Positions 51,878 through 58,829 of a stretch of DNA of 64,000 bases are shown one piece after another. This DNA comes from an uncultured Clostridia bacterium (GTDB lineage Bacteria > Bacillota > Clostridia > Oscillospirales > Ruminococcaceae), in NCBI GenBank assembly GCA_947625155.1, contig CANQNG010000006.1, positions 50,052-114,051 on the forward strand, read 5' to 3'. The stretch's first letter is position 1. The number at the start of each line of letters is the position of its first letter. A program made the position numbers and the translations under genes. The notes under the pieces are model-generated. The model worked only from the letters and a program-made list of their open reading frames with translations. It did no database searches and had not been told where the DNA came from.

Positions 51878-54316
51878 TCAATAGGTGCGCCGGATATTCA
51901 CGGCGATCAGTGTAATGACCGATGCGGCAAGCTGTACCAGCAGCAGCCGGGCGGGCGAAATGCCCACATTCAGCAGCCCTTCGAGCAGAACAAGCCCCAG
52001 CCCCAATAAAATGGCTGCCGCTTGAATGAACACACCGTACACCGCCGCATGGCGGATGACTTTTGCACCGATGATCAGCTGTGCCACCCCGGAAAAGCTG
52101 CCGGAACAAGCCATAGAAGCACTCATCTCCCGGACCGGAGCTGTTTCTGCTTCATAGGCTTCATGGAGCTTGGCAGGGATGATCTTCAGGATACTTTGCG
52201 GCACTTCCAGAAGCGAGGAGATCCCTGCCAGTGTCAGCATCGGGTCAACGCTCCGCAAGATCAGGCAAATATTATGCCTTGCCGCCTGCTTTGCCCAGAA
52301 TTTCACATTCTTGTCCGCTTTCAACTGCACCAAAAACATTGCCGACAGGCTGCCCGAAACGGACAGGTACACTGCCTCCTGACCGACACCGACCATCTCG
52401 GCTTCTCTTGCACGGGAGGGCAGCCCCTCAATGCTGTGGGATGCCATCAGCTCCCGGTTGCCAAGCAGGACACGCTGGTTGTCGATCCAGCCGCACAGTC
52501 CCATGGAATCCTCATAAACATAATTTTCCACACGGAAAAGCTTGTGTTCCTTGCCCTGCAATACCTCATCAAACGCCTTTCCGAATACGCTCGAAGCACA
52601 CCGGGCAAGGCTTGCGGCAGTGAGCAAGGTCCTTTCCGGCTTGATATTGGCATAGATCTTCACGCCAGCCAGTGTGACCGAACCCTCCGGAAAGAGGGAA
52701 GCGGCATCTACCATCAAAGCATTGGTATCATAAAAATCGTCCACGCTCTGGTAGCCAAGCATCAGCGCACCGTTCTTTGCCATCTGCCGGGTCGCTTTCA
52801 GCAGCGGCAGATTGACCACGAACGTGACCGCAGCGGCACTGCTCGCCGCAGTGAACATCGAAAACAGCCGTAGCCCGTACACCGCCGTATCTGCCCGCAG
52901 CACCGTCAGTGCCACGGCTGCCACAATGGAAAACAACGTCGTCAGCGGTGCAGCATAGCGGCAGAAATGGTCCGCCATGTCTGCCGAATAGGTATATTTC
53001 CGGAAATCGATCAGGGAATCCGTCCGGCGCATCGTTGCCATGATCGGGAAGTCGCCCAGCACGCCCCTTGCCAGTGCATCGGCACGCTGTTCATCCTCCA
53101 CGATGCTCAGACCGCTGCATGTGGTACGGCTTGCGGCAAGGCGGAGGTTCGTCTCCTCCCGGCGGATGATGAGCAGCTTGCCTGCCGTGTGTAAAAACAG
53201 CGCCAGCACCGTACACGGCAGATAGTAGGGCAGCGTTTCTGCTCCGCTGACAGCCGTTATGAAATTACCGATGTCTGCTGCAAAGCACCCAGCCAGTGCC
53301 ACTGCCCCCAAGCTGTCTGTATCTGCCCGGAACCGAAGCAGCCGGGAGAAGCCATTCTTCAAAACAGGCGCACAGGCAACGGCAGCCGCTATTGTCAGCA
53401 GGCACTCGATGACGGAGCGCATCACGGGATGCATCTGCATCACCCAATGGAACTGAAAATGTCCGCCAAGCACAAACAGTCCGCTGACAAGCAGCACCAG
53501 AAACAGCGCCCCTGCCCGGAAATTGATCGCACTGCGCAGCTCTGCGATGTCATGCCGGATGTCGGATACATTGTCCAGCTCCATGCTGTTGGTGATCTCC
53601 TGCCGGCGGCGGTTCTCAGCTTCCGCTTCTTCCTTGGTGCGGCGGATCTCCACGTCGATCGAGTCCGCACCGGCTGCATTTCCGGCACTGAGGTCAATGC
53701 TGGTCTTGGCAGCTCTTGGTGCGGGGGAGACTTCGACCGGTCCTACTGTTGAAACGGGGATCGTCTGCGATACGGTCACAACATCCCGCAGATCAAGATG
53801 GATCGTCTCCGTTCCGGCAGCCGTCAGATCGGGCACCTGCCGATTTTTCCGGCGGCTCCTTGCCTTACGTGCGCCATGGATCTGGGTATAGAGATACTCT
53901 CCCTCCGGGCGCTCCTTTTCGTAGGTATAGTCCTCCTCTTTGCGGGAAGAACGCTTTTTGCGCTTCTTGTCCTTAGCGATCTCCCGTGCCCGGGTGGAAT
54001 CGCTCATGCGCCGGATCTTCGGCGTATCCGCTGAAAAAACAGGTGTTTTCTCCGCCTCCGGCTCTACAAAGCGCTGCCCGCCGGACGACCCGTTGACACG
54101 CATCGGCATTGGCTCGGCTTCGGCAGCCTCAGACTCTAAAAAGGAGATCTTCGTGCGTCCCGTGCCTGCCGGCGGACGGCGCAGCAGGGGCGGATCCGCA
54201 GTCTCCTCCTCTTTGGCAGGAGCAGGTGACACCGGCTTGACCGGAGGGGTCTCCTTTTCGGACTGGGGAGCATATTCGTCAAGGATCTCCTCCAGTGTCA
54301 GATCTTGTTTCTCCAT
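51878..54316 (-). CDS. P-type ATPase-like membrane protein lacking catalytic motifs
   Basis: An 812-residue protein. Residues 1-260 are charged and probably disordered. From about 265 the layout follows a P1B-type ATPase: helix pairs at 268-285 and 300-350, LALFLHTAGKLLIIRREETN (372-391) in the place of the helix before the actuator domain, a much shortened actuator without TGES, helices at 455-473 and 482-503, then NLPLLKATRQMAKNGALMLG (502-521) where CPC..P and the stalk should be. The phosphorylation site DKTGT is replaced by DAASL (D537 kept). RVLLGNRELM (615-624) matches the nucleotide-domain GNxxLM motif, but GDGxND is missing. It is therefore most likely a pseudoenzyme; the fold assignment is mine from pattern matching. 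It follows rlmB and precedes the LCP gene. Confidence 0.68.
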   Translation of the reverse strand: MEKQDLTLEEILDEYAPQSEKETPPVKPVSPAPAKEEETADPPLLRRPPAGTGRTKISFLESEAAEAEPMPMRVNGSSGGQRFVEPEAEKTPVFSADTPKIRRMSDSTRAREIAKDKKRKKRSSRKEEDYTYEKERPEGEYLYTQIHGARKARSRRKNRQVPDLTAAGTETIHLDLRDVVTVSQTIPVSTVGPVEVSPAPRAAKTSIDLSAGNAAGADSIDVEIRRTKEEAEAENRRRQEITNSMELDNVSDIRHDIAELRSAINFRAGALFLVLLVSGLFVLGGHFQFHWVMQMHPVMRSVIECLLTIAAAVACAPVLKNGFSRLLRFRADTDSLGAVALAGCFAADIGNFITAVSGAETLPYYLPCTVLALFLHTAGKLLIIRREETNLRLAASRTTCSGLSIVEDEQRADALARGVLGDFPIMATMRRTDSLIDFRKYTYSADMADHFCRYAAPLTTLFSIVAAVALTVLRADTAVYGLRLFSMFTAASSAAAVTFVVNLPLLKATRQMAKNGALMLGYQSVDDFYDTNALMVDAASLFPEGSVTLAGVKIYANIKPERTLLTAASLARCASSVFGKAFDEVLQGKEHKLFRVENYVYEDSMGLCGWIDNQRVLLGNRELMASHSIEGLPSRAREAEMVGVGQEAVYLSVSGSLSAMFLVQLKADKNVKFWAKQAARHNICLILRSVDPMLTLAGISSLLEVPQSILKIIPAKLHEAYEAETAPVREMSASMACSGSFSGVAQLIIGAKVIRHAAVYGVFIQAAAILLGLGLVLLEGLLNVGISPARLLLVQLAASVITLIAVNIRRTY

Positions 54317-54326
54317 CTATGTAAAC

Positions 54327-55049
54327 TCATCCTCTCTGACGCACAACTTCATACATAAAAATACCCGCTGCCACCGAAGCATTCAAGGACGTGATCTTTC
54401 CTTTCATGGGCAGCTTCACCAGAAAATCGCATTTTTCCCGGACAAGACGGCTGATGCCGCTGCCCTCCGAACCGATGACGAGTGCCACGCCCCCGTCAAA
54501 GCTTGTCTCCGTGTACAATGTACCATTCATATCCGTGCCGTAGATCCACACGCCTGCTTCTTTCAGGCGGTCAATGGCGGCGGCTAAATTGGGGACTCTT
54601 GCGACCGGGAGCCAGCTCGCTGCCCCGGCAGAAGTCTTGTGTACTGTCGCATTCAGCACGGCACTGCGGCGTTTCGGGATGATGACCCCGTCTGCCCCGG
54701 CTGTTTCTGCCGTGCGGATGACCGCACCTAGATTATGGGGGTCTTCGATACCGTCACAAAGTATCAGGAAAGGCTTTGTCCCCTTGTTCCGGGAAACCGC
54801 CAGCAGTTCCTCCAGCTCCGCATACTTGGCGCAAGCGCCCAGTGCCACAACGCCTTGATGCACGCCGCCGCCGGATAGCTGGGCAAGCTTCTGTTCCGTG
54901 GTCGTCTTGACGACTGCGCCTGCCTCGGCTGCCAGCTTCCGGATCTCGCCGAGACCGCTGCTTTGGCTGACATAGACCGTGTCGATCGGCTGACCGCTGC
55001 GCAGCGCTTCCCGGACGGGATTCCTGCCGATGATAATGGTTTCCTCCAT
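54327..55049 (-). CDS. rlmB: 23S rRNA 2'-O-methyltransferase of the TrmH/RlmB type
   Basis: A 240-residue SPOUT methyltransferase: N-terminal L30e-like part IIIGRNPVREALRSG, motif 1 LCDGIEDPHNLGAVIRTAE, motif 2 ALVIGSEGSGISRLV and motif 3 LPMKGKITSLNASVAAGI. In E. coli RlmB methylates 23S rRNA G2251; exact target here is inferred. First gene of the run to the TPM gene. Confidence 0.93.
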   Translation of the reverse strand: MEETIIIGRNPVREALRSGQPIDTVYVSQSSGLGEIRKLAAEAGAVVKTTTEQKLAQLSGGGVHQGVVALGACAKYAELEELLAVSRNKGTKPFLILCDGIEDPHNLGAVIRTAETAGADGVIIPKRRSAVLNATVHKTSAGAASWLPVARVPNLAAAIDRLKEAGVWIYGTDMNGTLYTETSFDGGVALVIGSEGSGISRLVREKCDFLVKLPMKGKITSLNASVAAGIFMYEVVRQRG

Positions 55050-55088
55050 GCCCTCACTCTTTTCTCACAGAATTCGTACCCATCTTCT

Positions 55089-55117
55089 ATTATAACATGG
55101 TTACAGAAGATTTACAA
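55089..55117 (-). promoter_or_regulatory. rlmB promoter
   Basis: Minus-strand TTGTAA (55112-55117), 17-base spacer, TATAAT (55089-55094). Confidence 0.72.
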
Positions 55118-55195
55118 GCTTTTTTTACATGGCTTCAAAAAAAATTAATTTCTTTTCCGCAAAGCCCCCCAAAAACTGTACATTCCTACACATTT

Positions 55196-55444
55196 CTACC
55201 ACCGCAGCAGGCTGATGCCCCACCAGACTGCCGCCGAGACCGCTGCTCCCAGCAGAAACCACAGCAGACCCCGCAGACGTTCCCGTTTCCGTTCCGGCGG
55301 TGAAAAAAAAGCTGCGGCTGTCAGTTGTGTCTCGTGCAGCGGGACTTCGTTCACGTCCGGGCGGAGATACAGCACTGCCCGTTCAAAATAGGCGCTGTCC
55401 GGGCGGTTGATCTCAATGACTTTCCTGTTCACACCTTTGATCAC
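55196..55444 (-). CDS. small tail-anchored membrane protein
   Basis: An 82-residue protein with start GTG 55444, which has GGAGG seven bases upstream. Soluble N-terminal 55 residues (VNRKVIEINRPDSAYFERAV), a basic stretch ERKRERLR, and one C-terminal helix of about 20 residues. No family recognised. The longer open frame to 55579 runs into the TTTTCCACA cluster and has no SD. Confidence 0.62.
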   Translation of the reverse strand: MIKGVNRKVIEINRPDSAYFERAVLYLRPDVNEVPLHETQLTAAAFFSPPERKRERLRGLLWFLLGAAVSAAVWWGISLLRW

Positions 55445-55513
55445 GGAATTACCTCCTTCCTGTTCAAGGATAGGATCGCCGGAAACCAATAAAATATACA
55501 AGCTGTATTGCAT

Positions 55514-55661
55514 TTTTCCACCCGGTTTTCCACAGCACTGTGGAAAACTAAGTGAAAAACCCCTGTGGTGCGCAGGCATGTCTCCGTCCCGATCGTGGAA
55601 AACTCTGTGGAAAACGTTGAAAGATCACGTAGACAAGCCCCAGAAACGACATTGTGGAAAA
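55514..55661. promoter_or_regulatory. cluster of DnaA-box-like sites
   Basis: Within 148 bases there are four exact copies of TTTTCCACA (55526-55534 plus; 55539-55547, 55606-55614, 55653-55661 minus) and two with one mismatch (55514-55522 plus; 55594-55602 minus). They match the relaxed DnaA consensus TTWTNCACA. The first exact pair forms a perfect inverted repeat with 11-bp arms (55525-55535 and 55538-55548). The 324-base gap has no gene. No dnaA, dnaN or gyrB nearby, so this is not the usual oriC context. Confidence 0.55.
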
Positions 55662-55676
55662 TTTCCCGACATTTCA

Positions 55677-55729
55677 TTACAAAATGTAGTAAACGCTGTA
55701 ACAAATGTTACCAAAACGTCATTTTGTAA
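55677..55729. repeat. AT-rich nested inverted repeats next to the DnaA-box-like cluster
   Basis: Outer perfect 10-bp arms TTACAAAATG (55677-55686) and CATTTTGTAA (55720-55729); inside, a 14-base palindrome GTAACAAATGTTAC (55698-55711). The adjoining sequence to 55740 is AT-rich. No T-run terminator signature. Confidence 0.5.
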
Positions 55730-55768
55730 ATAATAATTTTGCAGGGAGCATTGCCCCCTGCATAGAGG

Positions 55769-57202
55769 TTACTTTGTCAAATTGCCAGCCACCTTGTCCA
55801 CCTTGCTCGATGTGCAGCATGCCACGGTCGAAAGGGCAAACAGCAGATCGGTCGCCCCGACTTCCTGCATGAAGCTGACAGCATTTCTGTCAAAATACCG
55901 GAAGTCGCACAGATAGATCCTCTTAAATGACTGCGTGAGGAACGGCACGAGCGCATTCCCGTAGCTGTCCTTGAAGATCACCAGCACCCGTTCATTGGGG
56001 GCATCCGTGTCCACCTGCAAAATGCAGTCATCCCGTCCGACAAACACCGTATAACTGGAACTGATGCCGTTGTTCTCAAAGAACAGCGACCCAGTCTTGC
56101 CGTTGTTGAATGCGGTGTCATAGTAAGTACAAGTGATGCTGTCCAAATTGGCTGGCTTGTAATAGGTGAATTGTTCCGGTGTCAGGCTGATCTTGTTGAC
56201 ATTACAGAATGCGCCCTTGTAGCCTTCTCTTGTAACAGGTGTATAGGTACTCAGGTCAGCATATCCTACACCTGCCGTTGCGGCGAACTGCTGTGCCGCA
56301 TAGTAAGCGCCAAGCGGCTGCCAATGATAATCTGTCCGGGAATACAGCGGTTCTGCCTTGTGGGCATCGAGGGTCTCATAGACCGGGACACCTGCCACGC
56401 CCGCAAAGCCGGAAGCGATCAAGTTATAATACTCCTGCTGGTTCCCGTACTGCCCGGCATAGTCGGCAGGTGTGTAGAATGCCTGTGAGGTCGGCACGAC
56501 CATGCAATACACATTCACCGCATCCCCCAAGGCAGTCTTGTAGCTGTTGAGGGTCTGGGCATAGCGTTCCGCTGTCTTTTTGTTCCCCGAAAAGAGCTCG
56601 ATCGCTCTGGGGTGGTCTGTGCCGCTGTTCGTCACCATGATGCCGTTGATGATCTGCGTCGTGCCGTCCGTAGGGATACCGCCTGATGCGGGGGGCGTGA
56701 CGACTGCCGGCTGTGTGGTCACAGGGGGCTGTGTGGGGGCAGGGGGTTTTTCCGTGCTGGTCTGGGGCGTAGTGCTTTTTCCGCTGCCCGTTCCGCTGCC
56801 GGAAGGCTTGGTGCTGCCGCCATGTGAAGATGTTCCGCCGCTGTGCGAAATATTTCCGCCGCCTTGTGAAGTATTCTCCCCACTGTGTGAGGCATTTCCC
56901 CCGCTATACGGACCAGTTCCCACGTTTTGGGGAGATGTGACCGTGCCGCTTGCGGCGGGCTGGGATGCTTTGCTCGTGTCTGCGGCATCTTCCTCTGTTG
57001 AACGGGGTGTGGTCGCATCGGTTTCTTTTGCCTCTGCGGAAAGGCGTTCTGTCTCTGTTTCTTCTTCGGCTTCTTCCTCTGTCTCGGTGACGAGCATTTC
57101 AGCCCGCTGTTCGAGTTCCTCCGAGTCGATCTGCTCCGGCATGCTCCCACAGCCTGTCAGAAACAGGCAAAGCGCTAGGATCCCGGCAATTTTCCTTTTC
57201 AT
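55769..57202 (-). CDS. DHHW-family lipoprotein
   Basis: A 477-residue lipoprotein: signal with LTGC, lipidated C18; a low-complexity Glu/Thr then Ser/Gly/Pro linker to about residue 170; then a domain of about 300 residues with DHHW/AlgX-like features, MVVPTSQAFYTP, SRTDYHWQPLGAYYAAQQFA and VIFKDSYGNALVPFL. Related SGNH-like proteins act in O-acetylation of surface glycans, usually with an MBOAT partner that is not seen here. ATG 57202 has GAGGAG upstream. It follows the pilin genes behind a terminator. Confidence 0.8.
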   Translation of the reverse strand: MKRKIAGILALCLFLTGCGSMPEQIDSEELEQRAEMLVTETEEEAEEETETERLSAEAKETDATTPRSTEEDAADTSKASQPAASGTVTSPQNVGTGPYSGGNASHSGENTSQGGGNISHSGGTSSHGGSTKPSGSGTGSGKSTTPQTSTEKPPAPTQPPVTTQPAVVTPPASGGIPTDGTTQIINGIMVTNSGTDHPRAIELFSGNKKTAERYAQTLNSYKTALGDAVNVYCMVVPTSQAFYTPADYAGQYGNQQEYYNLIASGFAGVAGVPVYETLDAHKAEPLYSRTDYHWQPLGAYYAAQQFAATAGVGYADLSTYTPVTREGYKGAFCNVNKISLTPEQFTYYKPANLDSITCTYYDTAFNNGKTGSLFFENNGISSSYTVFVGRDDCILQVDTDAPNERVLVIFKDSYGNALVPFLTQSFKRIYLCDFRYFDRNAVSFMQEVGATDLLFALSTVACCTSSKVDKVAGNLTK

Positions 57203-57225
57203 TGCTTTTTCTCCTCATATACACA

Positions 57226-57257
57226 GAAAAAGCCGGTAAACAGTTACCAGCTTTTTC
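57226..57257 (-). terminator. terminator behind the second pilin gene
   Basis: Stem GAAAAAGC-TGGTAA with TTACC-G-GCTTTTTC, T-rich 3' arm on the minus strand, 28 bases after the stop. Confidence 0.7.
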
Positions 57258-57285
57258 AATTTCCGTTTTCCATTCCGTCACGTGC

Positions 57286-57993
57286 TTACGTCGATGCTTC
57301 TGTCGCCAGTACGGGCGGATGAACAGGCTGCTCATACCCGTTCGTATTACTTGTTGCATAATCATGCAGGAGAGAAATGTAATTGCTCTCATACGAACCG
57401 GCTGCACGCTCTACCGTGATCGTACCAACGGTATAATAGCCAACATTTCTTGTGCCACGGCTATTGGCAGATACAGCAGCTTCTACAATGTAGCCATGCA
57501 CATAGATAGCCCAGTTGGTAGTATCACTGTCCGAAACAGTTCTGAAGACCTGCCTTGCTACATCCTGATACACATTTTCTTCCGCATTGGCAACTAATGC
57601 CTCATCCGGACCAAAACTTGAAAAAGTATAAGTCGGCGTATTGTTTGTCGAATCGCTGGCATCCATTACCATACAAGTGATCCTATGCGTTGCCGCATTG
57701 TATTCCATGATCAAATCGCCGCCCGTAGAAAAACGGCTCTTCTGATCTGATGTAGCAGAACCCTCAGCACCACAAGCATCTTTCTTCACTCTGTCAATGC
57801 TGATATACTTTTGTACCGCTGTCTGTGCGGCATTGTATACCATTTTGGCATCGGCGTTAGCATCCTTGACACGAGATTTCCAGTAATATGTGGACATCGT
57901 GGGCGCAAGGATCCCGATCAGGACACCTATGATCGCAAGCACGATGATCATTTCCATCAGAGTAAAGCCCTTTAGTTTTCTGCATTGCTTCAT
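57286..57993 (-). CDS. type IV pilin-like protein (second copy)
   Basis: A 235-residue prepilin: short leader MKQCRKLKG, cleavage before F10, E14 at mature position 5 (FTLMEMIIVLAIIGVLIGIL), then a soluble domain with Ser/Asn-rich loops. ATG 57993 has AGAGAGGT upstream; an in-frame TTG-type extension upstream has no SD. It has its own promoter and differs strongly from the first pilin outside the N-terminal helix. Confidence 0.88.
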   Translation of the reverse strand: MKQCRKLKGFTLMEMIIVLAIIGVLIGILAPTMSTYYWKSRVKDANADAKMVYNAAQTAVQKYISIDRVKKDACGAEGSATSDQKSRFSTGGDLIMEYNAATHRITCMVMDASDSTNNTPTYTFSSFGPDEALVANAEENVYQDVARQVFRTVSDSDTTNWAIYVHGYIVEAAVSANSRGTRNVGYYTVGTITVERAAGSYESNYISLLHDYATSNTNGYEQPVHPPVLATEAST

Positions 57994-58041
57994 ACGAAAT
58001 ACCTCTCTATCCAATTGAAGATCAAAAAGATCCATACTTAC

Positions 58042-58070
58042 AGTATACCATGTTTTAACGGAAAAGTCAA
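58042..58070 (-). promoter_or_regulatory. promoter of the second pilin gene
   Basis: Minus-strand TTGACT (58065-58070), 17-base spacer, TATACT (58042-58047). Confidence 0.78.
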
Positions 58071-58123
58071 CAGATTTAGCTTCGCTGTTTCTCACAAATT
58101 TCAAAAGGAAAATTTGTGCAGAT

Positions 58124-58633
58124 TCACGGGGCAGCTGCGTCCCAGCTTCCAGTTTCTGCAAACTTCAAAATATTCTCCCAATCATTTCCATCGTGCGTTT
58201 CATTATTGGGGTGCGGGTACGTACCGATATATTTGTCGCCGTCTTTCTTGCAGATCGCTGCTGCGACCGGTGCATCACCATTCACCTTGATCGCCCAGAC
58301 AACTTTCTCCGCATCCTTGAAATACTCATACACATACTTGTAAAAAGCCTCTGTTTCCGGCTGTCCGTCAGCCTGAAAGTCAGTCAGACCAGAAGATGAA
58401 ATATTTCCATAATGACCGTTCGGCATCGGGTGGTACACATCATTCTCCCGGCAGGCTGTCATGGCAGCACTGTAAAGCGTCTTGGCGGAGGAATTCATAC
58501 TGGACAGCTTTGCCTTGTTCACATAGCCCAGCATACTCGGCACAAGAATAGCCGCCAGTACGCCGATGATCGCGATCACCACGATCAGTTCCACCAGTGT
58601 GAAGCCTTTCACCCTGTATCCATTTCTTTTCAT
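58124..58633 (-). CDS. type IV pilin-like protein (first copy)
   Basis: A 169-residue prepilin: leader MKRNGYRVKG, cleavage before F11, E15 at mature position 5 (FTLVELIVVIAIIGVLAAIL), soluble domain ending with an AlaPro. Pilins are exported, cleaved and N-methylated by PilD-type peptidase, then assembled by a PilB/PilC machine; none of these is in the window. SD GGGAG precedes the ATG. Confidence 0.9.
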   Translation of the reverse strand: MKRNGYRVKGFTLVELIVVIAIIGVLAAILVPSMLGYVNKAKLSSMNSSAKTLYSAAMTACRENDVYHPMPNGHYGNISSSGLTDFQADGQPETEAFYKYVYEYFKDAEKVVWAIKVNGDAPVAAAICKKDGDKYIGTYPHPNNETHDGNDWENILKFAETGSWDAAAP

Positions 58634-58690
58634 AACAACACTCCCTTTCTCTCAGATAGACATACTTTCTCTCTGTTTATGTCTTTTTCC

Positions 58691-58719
58691 ATTATAGCAC
58701 GGAGTTCACAAAATGTCAA
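58691..58719 (-). promoter_or_regulatory. promoter of the first pilin gene
   Basis: Consensus TTGACA (58714-58719), 17-base spacer, TATAAT (58691-58696) preceded by TGC. Confidence 0.88.
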
Positions 58720-58761
58720 TAGTTATTTTATACAAACGCCAAAATAAACAGAAAAAAGCAG

Positions 58762-58790
58762 TTGCCAAATCTAACTTTGGGTGGTATAAT
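58762..58790 (+). promoter_or_regulatory. promoter of the peptide-binding lipoprotein gene
   Basis: TTGCCA (58762-58767), 17-base spacer, TATAAT (58785-58790); divergent from the pilin promoter. Confidence 0.8.
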
Positions 58791-58829
58791 ATAAATTAGG
58801 ATCGATATGGACTAAGTAAAGGAGACACT

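Noticed and set aside
55445..55768. Main chromosomal origin
   Set aside because: None of the usual oriC neighbours (dnaA, dnaN, recF, gyrB, rpmH) is present; only the boxes suggest replication.
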